Shown: positions 1 through 9,341, counted from the first letter of the stretch. The stretch: DNA of 64,000 bases from an uncultured Comamonas sp. (GCA_947306475.1 CAMZGS010000009.1:88770-152769), one strand, 5' to 3'. The notes: a model not told the origin generated them from the letters alone. A program made the numbers and translations.

Positions 1-1
1 C

Positions 2-706
2 ACCTGGAGCGGGTTGGAGAGCGAGAAGGTCAGCTACAACGCCGGCTATACCAACGTGCATGAGCTGATTCCCTGGCGCACCCTTACAGGCCGCCAGCAG
101 TTCTACCAGGACCACCCCTGGATGCGCGACTTTGGCGAGAGCTTGTGCGTCTATCGCCCGCCGGTGCACCTCAAGGCCCTGCACGAGGTCGAGGGCAAGA
201 TGCCCAACGGCCACCCCGAGATTGCGCTCAACTTCATCACCCCGCACCAGAAATGGGGCATCCACAGCACGTACAGCGACAACCTGCACATGCTCACCCT
301 GAACCGGGGCGGCCCGGTGATCTGGCTCAGCGAGGACGATGCCCGGCGTGGCGGCATCCAGGACAACGACTGGGTCGAGCTGTTCAACGCCAACGGTGCA
401 ATTGCCGCCCGTGCCGTGGTCAGCCAGCGTGTCAACCCCGGCATGGTGATGATGTACCACGCGCAGGAAAAGATCGTGAACACCCCGGGCTCGGAAATCA
501 CCGGTACGCGCGGCGGCATCCACAACTCGGTGACGCGCGTGGTGCTCAAGCCCACCCACATGATCGGTGGCTACGCCCAGTACAGCTACGGCTTCAACTA
601 CTACGGAACCATCGGCACCAACCGCGACGAGTTCGTGCTGGTGCGCAAGATGCGCCGCATCGACTGGATGGACGACGAAGGCCAGGCGACGGCCCGCCAC
701 GCCTGA
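2..706 (+). CDS. narG: Respiratory nitrate reductase alpha subunit, C-terminal part
   Basis: This is the 3' end of the catalytic molybdopterin subunit of membrane-bound nitrate reductase, which reduces nitrate to nitrite on the cytoplasmic face. The frame is open from base 2, so the gene enters from outside the window; about 234 C-terminal residues are present. The visible part is the molybdopterin-dinucleotide-binding C-terminal domain, with stretches such as HQKWGIHSTYSDN and RGGIHNSVTR that are typical of NarG. narH follows after 17 bases behind an AAGGAG ribosome site, so the genes form one operon. The catalytic centre and N-terminal Fe-S site lie outside the window. Identification is firm. 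Confidence 0.96.
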   Translation, partial: TWSGLESEKVSYNAGYTNVHELIPWRTLTGRQQFYQDHPWMRDFGESLCVYRPPVHLKALHEVEGKMPNGHPEIALNFITPHQKWGIHSTYSDNLHMLTLNRGGPVIWLSEDDARRGGIQDNDWVELFNANGAIAARAVVSQRVNPGMVMMYHAQEKIVNTPGSEITGTRGGIHNSVTRVVLKPTHMIGGYAQYSYGFNYYGTIGTNRDEFVLVRKMRRIDWMDDEGQATARHA

Positions 707-723
707 GAAAAAAGGAGAACGCA

Positions 724-2247
724 ATGAGAATTCGTGCCCAAATCGGCATGGTGCTGAACCTGGACAAGTGCATCGGCTGCCACACCTGCTCGGTCACCTG
801 CAAGAACGTCTGGACCAGCCGCCCCGGCGTGGAATACGCCTGGTTCAACAACGTCGAGACCAAGCCCGGCATCGGCTACCCCAAGGAGTGGGAGAACCAG
901 GACAAGTGGAACGGCGGCTGGATGCGCCACGCCGACGGCTCCATCACCCCGCGCCAGGGTGGCAAGTGGAAGATGCTGATGAAGATCTTCGCCAATCCCA
1001 ACCTGCCGCAGATCGACGACTACTACGAGCCCTTCACCTTCGACTACGACCACTTGCAGTCGGCGCCCGAGACGAAGGCCGCACCCACTGCGCGCCCGCG
1101 CAGCCTGATCACCGGCCAGCGCATGGAGAAGATCGAATGGGGGCCGAACTGGGAGGAAATCCTCGGCGGTGAATTCGCCAAGCGCAGCGCCGACGTCAAC
1201 TTCGAGCAGGTGCAGAAGGAGATGTACGGTCAGTTCGAGAACACCTTCATGATGTACCTGCCGCGCCTGTGCGAGCACTGCCTGAACCCGGCGTGCGTGG
1301 CCTCGTGCCCCAGCGGCTCGATCTACAAGCGCGAGGAAGACGGCATCGTCCTCATCGACCAGGACAAGTGCCGCGGCTGGCGCATGTGCGTCTCGGGCTG
1401 TCCGTACAAGAAGATCTACTACAACTGGCAGACCGGCAAGGCCGAAAAGTGCATCTTCTGCTACCCGCGCATCGAAGCAGGCCAGCCCACCGTGTGTTCC
1501 GAGACCTGCGTGGGGCGCATTCGCTACCTGGGCGTGCTGCTGTACGACGCCGACCGCATCGAGGAAGCAGCCAGCGTCGAACGCGACCGCGACCTGTACC
1601 AGGCGCAGCTCGACATTTTCCTGGACCCCAACGATCCAGCCGTCATCGCCCAGGCCCGTGCGGATGGCATTGCCGACAACTGGATCGAAGCAGCGCAGAA
1701 AAGCCCGGTTTACAAGATGGCGATGGACTGGAAGATCGCCCTGCCGCTGCACCCGGAATACCGGACCCTACCCATGGTGTGGTACGTGCCGCCGCTGTCG
1801 CCCATCACCGCAGCGGCCAACGCCGGCCACTTGGGGGTCAATGGCGAGATTCCCGACGTTGGCCAGCTGCGCATCCCCGTGCAGTACCTGGCCAACCTGC
1901 TGACGGCGGGCGACACGACCCCGGTCGTGCGGGCGCTGGAGCGCATGCTGGCCATGCGGGCCTACCAGCGTGGCGTGCATGTGGACAAGGTGCAGAACCT
2001 GGCTGTGCTCAAGCAGGTGGGCCTGACGGTGCACGACGTGCAGGACATGTATCAGGTCATGGCGATTGCCAACTACGAAGACCGCTTCGTCATCCCCAGC
2101 ACGCACCGCGAATACGCGGAAAACGCCTTTGACGTGCGCGGCAGTTGCGGCTTCTCGTTCGGCAACGGCTGCTCGGACGGCAGCAGCCCAGTGAGCATCT
2201 TCGGCAGCAAGAAAAAACGCACCATCCCGATCCAGGCACAGGTGTAG
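724..2247 (+). CDS. narH: Respiratory nitrate reductase beta (Fe-S) subunit
   Basis: NarH, 507 residues, carries electrons from NarI to NarG through three [4Fe-4S] clusters and one [3Fe-4S] cluster. The first cysteine group is at C16, C19, C22 and C26 (CIGCHTC). Further groups are CEHCLNPACVASC and CRGWRMCVSGC, where tryptophan replaces one cysteine as expected for the NarH [3Fe-4S] site. The start at 724 follows AAAGGAG; the same frame is open far upstream but only as a shadow of narG. Length and motifs match the family throughout. narJ begins 15 bases downstream. Confidence 0.97.
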   Translation: MRIRAQIGMVLNLDKCIGCHTCSVTCKNVWTSRPGVEYAWFNNVETKPGIGYPKEWENQDKWNGGWMRHADGSITPRQGGKWKMLMKIFANPNLPQIDDYYEPFTFDYDHLQSAPETKAAPTARPRSLITGQRMEKIEWGPNWEEILGGEFAKRSADVNFEQVQKEMYGQFENTFMMYLPRLCEHCLNPACVASCPSGSIYKREEDGIVLIDQDKCRGWRMCVSGCPYKKIYYNWQTGKAEKCIFCYPRIEAGQPTVCSETCVGRIRYLGVLLYDADRIEEAASVERDRDLYQAQLDIFLDPNDPAVIAQARADGIADNWIEAAQKSPVYKMAMDWKIALPLHPEYRTLPMVWYVPPLSPITAAANAGHLGVNGEIPDVGQLRIPVQYLANLLTAGDTTPVVRALERMLAMRAYQRGVHVDKVQNLAVLKQVGLTVHDVQDMYQVMAIANYEDRFVIPSTHREYAENAFDVRGSCGFSFGNGCSDGSSPVSIFGSKKKRTIPIQAQV

Positions 2248-2262
2248 GAAAGGAGCAGCACC

Positions 2263-2955
2263 ATGTTGAAAGCAACCTCCACCCCGGACAGCCTGCGCAT
2301 CACCCTGCGCGTGCTGGCCCGACTGCTGGACTACCCGAACGAGCAGCTGCGCCCCCAGATCGGGCCGCTGCTGCAGGCCCTGGCGGAAGACAGGGTTCTG
2401 GGCCGGGAGCGCCTGGCCGAGCTGCAGGCCCTGGGGCGCCAGCTGGCGCAACAGGACCTCTACGCCTTGCAGGAGCGTTATGTGGACACCTTCGACCGGG
2501 GGCGGCAGACCTCGCTGCACCTGTTCGAGCACGTTCACGGCGATTCGCGCGAACGCGGCCCGGCGCTGCTGGATCTGGCGCAGACCTACGAAAGAGCGGG
2601 GTTGATCCTTGATGCAGCCGAGCTGCCCGACCATCTGGGCGTGGTGCTGGAGTTCGCCTCCACCCAGCCTGCGGCACTGGCCCGTGAGTTTCTGGGCGAG
2701 ATGACGCACATCCTGAACGCCCTGTTCACCGCCTTGCTGCAGCGGCGCAGCCCGTATGCCAGCGTCATCGCCGCCGTCCTGGAGGCCGCCGGTGAGAAGG
2801 CCCAGGCCGTGCCCCTGGCCGAGGAGCCGGACATGGACGCCGTCTGGGCCGAGCCCGAAGCCTTTGGCGGCTGCTCCACCCAGGGGCAAAGCCGTCCGAC
2901 GGTGCAATCGGTGCGCAAGACCCGTTCTCAATCTTCCCAAGGAGTTTCGCCATGA
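2263..2955 (+). CDS. narJ: Nitrate reductase assembly chaperone
   Basis: NarJ, 230 residues, is a cytoplasmic chaperone of the TorD/NarJ family that holds NarG for molybdenum cofactor insertion before membrane attachment. The sequence shows the NarJ pattern LLDYPNEQLRP near the N terminus and the central YVDTFDRGRQTSLHLFEHVHG block that is diagnostic of NarJ. The C-terminal tail is low in complexity and poorly conserved in the family. It starts behind AAAGGAG and overlaps narI by four bases (ATGA), which indicates translational coupling. Confidence 0.95.
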   Translation: MLKATSTPDSLRITLRVLARLLDYPNEQLRPQIGPLLQALAEDRVLGRERLAELQALGRQLAQQDLYALQERYVDTFDRGRQTSLHLFEHVHGDSRERGPALLDLAQTYERAGLILDAAELPDHLGVVLEFASTQPAALAREFLGEMTHILNALFTALLQRRSPYASVIAAVLEAAGEKAQAVPLAEEPDMDAVWAEPEAFGGCSTQGQSRPTVQSVRKTRSQSSQGVSP

Positions 2956-3686
2956 CCGCCTGGATGGATACCTTCTTCTTTGGCCTGTACCCCTACATCT
3001 GCCTGGCGGTGTTCTTCATCGGCAGCTGGATTCGTTTCGACCGCGACCAGTACACGTGGAAGAGCGACTCCTCGCAGCTGCTGCGCCGGGGCAGCCTGCG
3101 CTGGGGCAGCAACCTGTTTCACATCGGCGTGCTGTTCCTGTTCTTCGGCCACAGCGTGGGCATGCTCACCCCGCACTTCATGTACGAAGCCTTCATCAGC
3201 GCCGGCAACAAGCAGCTCATGGCCATGGTCAGCGGCGGCATCGCCGGGCTGATGGCCTTCATCGGCGTGAGCCTGCTGCTGCACCGCCGCCTGGCCGATC
3301 CGCGCATCCGCGCCACCAGCAAGACCAGCGACATTGCACTGCTGTGGCTGCTGTGGGTGCAGCTGGCGCTGGGCCTGGCAACCATTCCGCTGTCGGGTCA
3401 GCATCTGGATGGCTCGGTCATGCTGCAACTGGCCGGCTGGGCACAGTCCATCGTCACCTTCCAGGGCAATGCCGTGGGGCTGCTGGCCGGGGTGCACTGG
3501 GTGTTCAAGCTGCACATGGCGCTGGGCATGACGATCTTCCTGATCTTCCCCTTCACCCGCCTGGTACATGTGTGGAGCGGCTTCGGCACCCTGGCCTACG
3601 TCGTTCGCCCCTACCAGCTGGTGCGCGCCCGGCGCATGAATGTGCCCGTGGGGCAGAACCAGCCGGGGGCAGAGCGCGGTTTTTAA
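2952..3686 (+). CDS. narI: Respiratory nitrate reductase gamma subunit (cytochrome b)
   Basis: NarI, 244 residues, is the membrane diheme cytochrome b that oxidises quinol and passes electrons to NarH. Five hydrophobic segments are visible. H57 and H67 in the second segment, and H188 and H206 near the C terminus, have the spacing of the four heme ligands of the Escherichia coli protein. The start is set by the ATGA overlap with narJ. The C-terminal tail after the last segment is somewhat longer than in E. coli. The gene ends just before a long palindrome. Confidence 0.96.
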   Translation: MTAWMDTFFFGLYPYICLAVFFIGSWIRFDRDQYTWKSDSSQLLRRGSLRWGSNLFHIGVLFLFFGHSVGMLTPHFMYEAFISAGNKQLMAMVSGGIAGLMAFIGVSLLLHRRLADPRIRATSKTSDIALLWLLWVQLALGLATIPLSGQHLDGSVMLQLAGWAQSIVTFQGNAVGLLAGVHWVFKLHMALGMTIFLIFPFTRLVHVWSGFGTLAYVVRPYQLVRARRMNVPVGQNQPGAERGF

Positions 3687-3690
3687 AAAA

Positions 3691-3777
3691 CATAGCTTGT
3701 TCCGCTGATACATGAAGGATTTCAAAGGTAAAACCACATGAAATCCTTTGCATACAAGCGGGAGCAGCTCTTTTTTT
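3691..3777. repeat. Long intergenic palindrome, copy 1
   Basis: An imperfect hairpin of about 87 bases lies between narI and the isomerase gene. The inner arms are perfect ten-base repeats, AAGGATTTCA (3715-3724) and TGAAATCCTT (3739-3748). The outer arms begin with AGCTTG and end with AGCAGCT followed by a run of seven T. The same plan (AGCT...GCGC outer part, inner TTTCA/TGAAA) recurs at 7407, 19340, 53278 and 61886. It could act as a partial terminator or mRNA-stabilising 3' structure for narI. Confidence 0.75.
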
Positions 3778-3866
3778 GAAGTTGTCTGGGGCTTGCCGGC
3801 CAACACGCGCTCCTGCAAGGGATGTGCGCCGCCGGTGCCCTGAGCGAAACGAGGAAGGCAAAGAAA

Positions 3867-4646
3867 ATGGCCATGACTGCATCTGCCGACATCGCCCACA
3901 TCAACGGCATCCCCTTGCACGCCCCTGGCGAGCAGCTGGCGCCGCAGCTGCTGCGCCAGCGCGCCTGCATCGAGTTGCTGCGCCAGCAGGCCCAGCAGCA
4001 AGGCCTGCTGGCGCAGGACGACCCCGTGCCCCAGGAGGGCATCACCAGCGCCGCCGCCACCGCCGCCATCGAGCAGCTGCTGGAGCAGGCGCTGAGCGTG
4101 CCCGATCCGTCGGAGGAGGCCTGTCGCCGCTACCATGCCGCCCATCCCACCATCGGGGCGCAGGGCGAGCGCGTGTACCTGCGCCACATTCTGTTTGCCG
4201 TCACGCCGGGGGTGAACGTCACCCTGCTGCGCCAGCGGGCCGAGGCGCTGCTGCTGGAGTTGCGCTGCGCCGACGAGGGCGGCACGGCTTTTGCAGAAGC
4301 CGCCCGCAAGTGGTCGAACTGCCCCAGCGGCGCCGAAGGCGGTGACCTGGGCTGGCTCACCCGGGCGGACTGCGCCCCGGAATTCGCCCGCGAGGTGTTC
4401 GAGGGGCAGGAGATCGGCGTGCTGGCCCGCCTGGTGCACAGCCGCTTCGGCCTGCACGTGGTGCAGGTCTGCGCCCGGCAGAAGCCGCAGCCTCAACCTT
4501 TTGAGCGGGTGCATGAGGCCGTGGCCCAGCAACTGCGCCACCAGACTTGGCTCAACGCCCTGCGCCAGTATTTGCAGCTGCTGGCCGGTGCGGCAGAAGT
4601 GGTCGGCATCGATCTGGATGCCGCCGACACCCCGCTGGTGCAGTAA
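3867..4646 (+). CDS. PpiC/parvulin-type peptidyl-prolyl isomerase
   Basis: A 259-residue protein with a helical N-terminal part and a parvulin domain at about residues 95-215, shown by LRHILFAV, the FAEAARKWSNCPSG block, GGDLGWL and the HSRFGLHVVQV end. Similar NifM-like isomerases follow narI in nar operons of other denitrifiers, where they are thought to help fold nitrate reductase; that role here is inference. There is no signal peptide, so it should be cytoplasmic. ATG 3867 is preceded by GAGGAA at ten bases; an in-frame ATG at 3873 is an alternative. It is separated from narI by a palindrome. Confidence 0.87.
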   Translation: MAMTASADIAHINGIPLHAPGEQLAPQLLRQRACIELLRQQAQQQGLLAQDDPVPQEGITSAAATAAIEQLLEQALSVPDPSEEACRRYHAAHPTIGAQGERVYLRHILFAVTPGVNVTLLRQRAEALLLELRCADEGGTAFAEAARKWSNCPSGAEGGDLGWLTRADCAPEFAREVFEGQEIGVLARLVHSRFGLHVVQVCARQKPQPQPFERVHEAVAQQLRHQTWLNALRQYLQLLAGAAEVVGIDLDAADTPLVQ

Positions 4647-4658
4647 GCGCAGGCGCCC

Positions 4659-4907
4659 ATGCCCGACGACGAGCTGCTGCAGCGCATCCGGCACTTCCAC
4701 CACAACGCCTTTCCCCAGTATCGGGCGCAGTTCCAGGCGCTGGTGCAGGACGGTCAACACCCGACAACGCTGTTCATCGGTTGCTCCGATTCGCGCCTGC
4801 TGCCCTATCTGCTCACGGGGGCGGGGCCGCCGTATCGCTTCCCCGAAGGGCTGATACCCGCAGTGCTTGACCTTGCCATCATGGCAAGGCTTACAGTTGC
4901 CGCATGA
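4659..4907 (+). pseudogene. Truncated beta-carbonic anhydrase
   Basis: The first 50 or so residues match the N terminus of a beta-class carbonic anhydrase, including the zinc-site segment TTLFIGCSDSRLLP and the following LLTGAGP. The sequence then changes to an unrelated tail ([15 protein letters not shown]...) and stops at residue 82, whereas the family is over 200 residues and needs a later histidine-cysteine pair for zinc. The later part is not found downstream. The remaining frame runs through the copper promoter and overlaps the copA start as ATGA. It is a remnant without expected activity, although translation of it might still couple to copA. Confidence 0.8.
4867..4897 (+). promoter_or_regulatory. 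CueR-type copper promoter with operator
   Basis: The -35 box TTGACC (4867-4872) and -10 box TACAGT (4892-4897) are separated by 19 bases, the overlong spacer typical of MerR-family promoters. Within the spacer is a perfect dyad CCTTGCC-ATCAT-GGCAAGG (4871-4889), which is the classical CueR operator in proteobacterial copA promoters. This predicts Cu(I)-induced expression of copA by a CueR protein, whose gene is not in the window. The predicted transcription start, six to seven bases after the -10 box, coincides with the copA ATG at 4904. Confidence 0.88.
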
Positions 4908-7402
4908 CTGAAGGAAACATTGCCAAGACTGCCGCCACCAGCGCCGCTGCCACCGTCACCCTGCCGGTGCAGGGCATGACCTGCGCTTCCTGCGTGGGCC
5001 GGGTCGAGCGGGCCCTGAAAAAACTGCCCGGCGTGGCCGAGGTGCAGGTCAACCTGGCCACTGAAAGCGCGCAGCTGCACTTTGCCGGTGCGCCCGATGT
5101 GCCTGCCGCCATCGCGGTGATTGAAAAAGCGGGCTACAGCGTGCCGCAGACGCACATCGAATTGCAGGTGCAGGGCATGACCTGCGCCTCCTGCGTGGGG
5201 CGTGTGGAGCGGGTGCTGAAAAAACAGCCCGGTGTGCAGGAGGTGTCCGTCAACCTGGCCACCGAGCGCGCCAGCGTGCGTCTGCTGGCGGGCACGCCCG
5301 TGCAGGCCCTGGTGGCCGCCATCGCCAAGGCCGGTTACAGCGCCAGCCTCGTGGCGCAGGACGGGCAGGCAGCGGATGCTCAGGCCGAGCGCCAGGCCGC
5401 CGAGCGCGCGCAGCTGCAGCGCAGCCTGCTGTGGGCGCTGGTGCTGGCCCTGCCGGTGTTTGTGCTGGAGATGGGCGGCCACCTGTGGCCCGCGCTGCAT
5501 GGCTGGATCGATGCCCACATCGGCATGCGCAACAGCTGGCTGCTGCAATGCGCGCTCACGGCTGCCGTGCTGATGGGGCCGGGGCGGCAGTTTTACCGTT
5601 TGGGCGTGCCCGCCTTGCTGCGCGGCGCGCCGGACATGAACTCCCTGGTGGCACTGGGCACGGCAGCGGCCTTTGCCTATTCGGCGGTGGCCACGTTTGT
5701 CCCCGGCTTGCTGCCAGCGGGCACGGTGCATGTGTACTTTGAGGCCGCTGCCGTCATCGTGGCGCTGATCCTGCTGGGCCGCTTCATGGAAGCGCGCGCC
5801 AAGGGCCAGACCTCCGAGGCCATCCGCCGTCTGGTGCAGCTGCAGGCCAGCACTGCGCGCGTGCAGCGCCAGGATGGGCAGTGGCAGGAAGTGGACATTG
5901 CCCAGGTGCTGGCAGGCGACGTGCTGCAGGTGCGCCCCGGCGAGCGCATCCCCGTTGATGGCGTGGTGCTGCAGGGCGCAAGCTTTGTCGATGAGTCCAT
6001 GATCAGCGGCGAACCCGTGCCCGTGGCCAAGCAGCCGGGCAGCGAGCTGGTCGGCGGCACCGTCAACCAGAACGGCGCCCTGGTGCTGCGTGCCACCAAG
6101 GTGGGGGCCGATACGCTGCTGGCGCAGATCATCCGCATGGTGGAGCAGGCGCAGGGCGCCAAGCTGCCGATTCAGGCACTGGTCGATAAGGTGACGATGT
6201 GGTTTGTGCCCGCCGTCATGGGTGTGGCGGCGCTCACTTTTCTGGTCTGGTGGCTGTGGGGGCCGCAGCCGACGCTCAACTTTGCGCTGGTCAATGCCGT
6301 GGCGGTGCTGATCATCGCCTGCCCCTGCGCCATGGGGCTGGCCACGCCCACCTCCATCATGGTCGGCACCGGGCGCGCGGCGCAGCTGGGCGTGCTGCTG
6401 CGCAAGGGTGAGGCGCTGCAGCAACTTCAAAACACACGCGTGGTGGCGGTGGATAAAACCGGCACGCTCACCCAGGGGCGGCCGGCGCTGACCGATCTGG
6501 AACTGGCCCCCGGCCAGTGCCGCGCGCCGGTGCTGGCGGCCATCGCTGCCGTCGAAGCCCAGTCCGAACACCCGATTGCCCGCGCCATCGTGCAGGCCGC
6601 ACAGCAGGAAGGCCTGGCGCTGCCCGAGGTCCAGCAGTTCGAGGCCCTGACCGGCATGGGCGTGCGTGCCCAGGTGGGCAGCCAGCGCATCGAGATTGGT
6701 GCCGACCGCTTCATGCAACAACTGGGGCTGGATGTGGCGCCCTTTGCCAGCGCGGCCGAGCGCCTTGGCCAGGAAGGCAAAACCCCGCTGTACGCCGCCA
6801 TCGACGGCCAGCTGGCCGCCATGCTGGCCGTGGCCGACCCGATCAAGCCCGGCACGCCTGCAGCCATTGCCGCGCTGCATCAACTGGGGCTGAAGGTGGC
6901 CATGGTCACCGGCGACAACCGCCACACCGCCCAGGCGGTGGCGCGTCAGCTGGGCATCGACGAGGTGGTGGCCGAGGTGTTGCCTGGCGGCAAAGTGCAG
7001 GCCGTGCAACGCTTGCAAGAGAGCCACGGCACGCTGGCCTACGTGGGCGATGGCATCAACGACGCACCCGCGCTGGCGCAGGCCGATGTGGGTGTGGCCA
7101 TCGGCACCGGCACCGACATTGCCATCGAGGCGGCGGACGTGGTGCTCATGTCTGGCGACCTGGGGGGCGTGCCCAAGGCGATGGCCCTGTCGCAGGCCAC
7201 CATGGGCAACATCCGGCAGAACCTGTTTTGGGCCTTTGCCTACAACGTGGCGCTGATTCCGCTGGCCGCCGGGGTACTGTACCCGGTCAATGGCACGCTG
7301 CTCTCGCCGGTGCTGGCGGCGGGGGCCATGGCGCTGTCCAGCGTGTTTGTGGTGAGCAATGCGCTGCGCCTGCGCCGCTTTGAACCGTCCAAAGTATCAT
7401 AA
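4904..7402 (+). CDS. copA: Copper-exporting P1B-type ATPase
   Basis: CopA, 832 residues, pumps Cu(I) out of the cytoplasm using ATP. Two N-terminal heavy-metal-binding domains carry GMTCASC motifs (C27/C30 and C94/C97). They are followed by eight expected membrane helices, the actuator loop, the CPC ion motif (C473-P-C475), the phosphorylated aspartate D517 in DKTGTLT, an HP motif in SEHPIA and the hinge [10 protein letters not shown]. These define a Cu(I) ATPase. The gene sits behind a CueR-type promoter and no good ribosome site precedes the ATG, which suggests leaderless translation from that promoter or coupling through the ATGA overlap with the upstream remnant. Confidence 0.96.
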   Translation: MTEGNIAKTAATSAAATVTLPVQGMTCASCVGRVERALKKLPGVAEVQVNLATESAQLHFAGAPDVPAAIAVIEKAGYSVPQTHIELQVQGMTCASCVGRVERVLKKQPGVQEVSVNLATERASVRLLAGTPVQALVAAIAKAGYSASLVAQDGQAADAQAERQAAERAQLQRSLLWALVLALPVFVLEMGGHLWPALHGWIDAHIGMRNSWLLQCALTAAVLMGPGRQFYRLGVPALLRGAPDMNSLVALGTAAAFAYSAVATFVPGLLPAGTVHVYFEAAAVIVALILLGRFMEARAKGQTSEAIRRLVQLQASTARVQRQDGQWQEVDIAQVLAGDVLQVRPGERIPVDGVVLQGASFVDESMISGEPVPVAKQPGSELVGGTVNQNGALVLRATKVGADTLLAQIIRMVEQAQGAKLPIQALVDKVTMWFVPAVMGVAALTFLVWWLWGPQPTLNFALVNAVAVLIIACPCAMGLATPTSIMVGTGRAAQLGVLLRKGEALQQLQNTRVVAVDKTGTLTQGRPALTDLELAPGQCRAPVLAAIAAVEAQSEHPIARAIVQAAQQEGLALPEVQQFEALTGMGVRAQVGSQRIEIGADRFMQQLGLDVAPFASAAERLGQEGKTPLYAAIDGQLAAMLAVADPIKPGTPAAIAALHQLGLKVAMVTGDNRHTAQAVARQLGIDEVVAEVLPGGKVQAVQRLQESHGTLAYVGDGINDAPALAQADVGVAIGTGTDIAIEAADVVLMSGDLGGVPKAMALSQATMGNIRQNLFWAFAYNVALIPLAAGVLYPVNGTLLSPVLAAGAMALSSVFVVSNALRLRRFEPSKVS

Positions 7403-7406
7403 AGAT

Positions 7407-7482
7407 AGCTGCAGGCGCTGGTCAGATAAGGTTTTCAGCAGAAAAACCGCCTGAAAACCTTGCTGGGCAAGCGCCTGCAGCT
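7407..7482. repeat. Long intergenic palindrome, copy 2
   Basis: A 76-base hairpin lies between the convergent ends of copA and fliR. Outer arms are a perfect 12-base pair, AGCTGCAGGCGC (7407-7418) and its complement at 7471-7482. Inner arms are a perfect 11-base pair, AAGGTTTTCAG (7428-7438) and CTGAAAACCTT (7451-7461). It belongs to the family noted at 3691. A bidirectional terminator role is likely from its position. Confidence 0.8.
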
Positions 7483-7489
7483 TCCATTT

Positions 7490-8260
7490 TTAAACCCCAA
7501 ACACCGAGAAGGCGCGCTCCAGCACGCGCATGAAGGGCTGCTCCATCATCGGCAGCGTGGCCGTGATGCCCACCATGCCCAGCGTCAGCGTGATGGGAAA
7601 GCCCACGGCAAAAATGTTCATCTGCGGCGCAATGCGCGTGATGATGCCCATGGTCAGGTTGGTGAACAGCAGCAGCGCCATCATCGGCAGCGCCAGCCAC
7701 AGCGCGCTGGAAAACAGTGCCGAGCCAAACTCGTGGATGCGCATTTGCGCCACCGCCTGCAGGAAGCTGCCATCCACCGGGAAGACAGTAAAGCTTTGCA
7801 TCACCGCCAGCAGCACAAAGATGTGGCCGTTGACGACGACAAAGAACAGCGTGAACACCTGCACCAGAAAGCGCGAGACGGCGCTCAGCTGCCCTCCGCT
7901 GACCGGGTCAAAGAACGAGGCAAAGTTCAGGCCCATCTGCAGGCCGATGGCTTCGCCCGCCATCTCCAGCACGGCTATCACGAGGCGTGCGGAAAAGCCG
8001 ATGGCCAGGCCAATGCCCACCTGCTGGATGACGGTGGGCACGGCTTCGGGACTGTTGAGCGCAATCACCGGCTGGCCGATGAAGGTGGCCTGCGCACCCA
8101 GCGCAATCACCAGCGCCATGCCCACCTTGTAACGCATGGGAATGGCGCGCTGCGAGAACACCGGTGCCACCGAGAACATCGCCAGGATGCGCAGAAATGG
8201 CCAGATGACGGGCGAGAGCCACGCCATGATCTGCGCTTCGGAAAAGCCAATCATCGCCAT
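7490..8260 (-). CDS. fliR: Flagellar export apparatus protein FliR
   Basis: FliR, 256 residues, is part of the export gate of the flagellar type III secretion system in the inner membrane. The protein is strongly hydrophobic, with about six predicted membrane segments and typical FliR stretches such as WPFLRILAMFSVAPVFSQRAIP and the LNFASFFDPVSGG region. It is the last gene of a minus-strand run starting at fliF and follows fliQ after 18 bases. A second in-frame ATG six bases inside could be the start. It ends against the palindrome shared with copA. Confidence 0.95.
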   Translation of the reverse strand: MAMIGFSEAQIMAWLSPVIWPFLRILAMFSVAPVFSQRAIPMRYKVGMALVIALGAQATFIGQPVIALNSPEAVPTVIQQVGIGLAIGFSARLVIAVLEMAGEAIGLQMGLNFASFFDPVSGGQLSAVSRFLVQVFTLFFVVVNGHIFVLLAVMQSFTVFPVDGSFLQAVAQMRIHEFGSALFSSALWLALPMMALLLFTNLTMGIITRIAPQMNIFAVGFPITLTLGMVGITATLPMMEQPFMRVLERAFSVFGV

Positions 8261-8278
8261 GCTGCCCGTGTGGCCCCA

Positions 8279-8548
8279 TCAGCCCAGGGCTGCGGGAAGG
8301 CCTTCAAAGGTGCGGCGGATGAAGTCGGTGATGGTGCTGAGCATCCAGGGGCCTGCGATCATGAACACCACCGCTGCGGCCACCAGCTTGGGGACGAAGG
8401 ACAGGGTGTTTTCGTTGATCTGCGTGACGGCCTGAAAAATACTGACCACCAGGCCCACCACCATCACCGTCAGCAGCACTGGCAGCGACACCATGAGCAG
8501 CAGCGTCAGCGCTTCACGCGCAAAGGTCAGAACGGTCTGGGAGTTCAT
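8279..8548 (-). CDS. fliQ: Flagellar export apparatus protein FliQ
   Basis: FliQ, 89 residues, forms with FliP and FliR the core channel of the flagellar export gate. Two membrane segments are visible, one around residues 15-38 and one around 50-72, with the family pattern LVVSIFQAVTQINENTLSFVPK between them. Length and sequence fit the family throughout. It lies 34 bases after fliP and 18 bases before fliR. Confidence 0.96.
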   Translation of the reverse strand: MNSQTVLTFAREALTLLLMVSLPVLLTVMVVGLVVSIFQAVTQINENTLSFVPKLVAAAVVFMIAGPWMLSTITDFIRRTFEGLPAALG

Positions 8549-8582
8549 GGCAGCAAACCCTCAAGGGCAAGGTGCAGCGCAC

Positions 8583-9326
8583 CTAAATGGCAAAACTGGA
8601 GGCCAGCGAGCCAATGAGCAGGTTCCACCCATCGGCCAGCACGAACAGCATGAGCTTGAACGGTAGTGCCACCAGCACTGGCGAGAGCATCATCATGCCC
8701 AGCGACATCAGCACCGAGGAGACGATCATGTCGATCACCAGGAACGGGATGAAGATCATGAAGCCGATCTGGAAGGCGGTTTTCAGCTCGCTGATGACAA
8801 ACGAGGGCACCACCACGCGGAAGGGCGCCTGCTCGATCTGCGTGCCTTCGGGCAGTCTGGCCAGGCGTGCAAACAGGGCGTAGTCGGACTGGCGTGTCTG
8901 GCGGATCATGAATTCGCGCATCGGCGCCTCGGCGCGTTGCACGGCTTCTTCAAAGGAGATGGCGTTCTGGCTGTAGGGCTGGTAGGCCTCGCTGTACACC
9001 CGGTCCAGCGTCGGGCCCATGACAAACAGCGTCAGAAACAGCGACAGCCCGATCACCACCTGATTGGGCGGCGAGGACTGTGTGCCCAGCGCCTGACGCA
9101 TCAGGCTGAGCACGATGACGATGCGGGTAAAGCCGGTCATCATCAGCAGCATGGCCGGCAGGAACGACAGGGCCGTGAAGAACAGCAGCGTCTGGATGGG
9201 AACAGAGTAGCTGCTGCCATTGGGGCCGGAGCCCACCATCAGCGGCAGGCTGGGGGCCTGCTGGGCCAGAGCGCCCAGCGGCAGCAGTGCCGCTGCGGCG
9301 AGAAGAATCTTGAAATCCGCACGCAT
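8583..9326 (-). CDS. fliP: Flagellar export apparatus protein FliP
   Basis: FliP, 247 residues, is a membrane protein of the flagellar export channel. A cleavable signal sequence is apparent at residues 1-22 (LLPLGALAQQ), as in other FliP proteins. The FliP family motifs follow, including LLMMTGFTRIVIVLSLMRQALG and GFMIFIPFLVIDMIVSSVLMS. It follows fliO after 15 bases in the same operon. Confidence 0.96.
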   Translation of the reverse strand: MRADFKILLAAAALLPLGALAQQAPSLPLMVGSGPNGSSYSVPIQTLLFFTALSFLPAMLLMMTGFTRIVIVLSLMRQALGTQSSPPNQVVIGLSLFLTLFVMGPTLDRVYSEAYQPYSQNAISFEEAVQRAEAPMREFMIRQTRQSDYALFARLARLPEGTQIEQAPFRVVVPSFVISELKTAFQIGFMIFIPFLVIDMIVSSVLMSLGMMMLSPVLVALPFKLMLFVLADGWNLLIGSLASSFAI

Positions 9327-9341
9327 GATTGCTCGCCTGCT

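Noticed and set aside
2928..4760. A 610-codon minus-strand frame opposite narI and the isomerase
   Set aside because: It crosses a palindromic gap and two real genes, with no family pattern.
4805..7027. A 740-codon minus-strand open frame opposite copA
   Set aside because: Shadow of copA; composition is histidine- and glutamine-rich with no motif.
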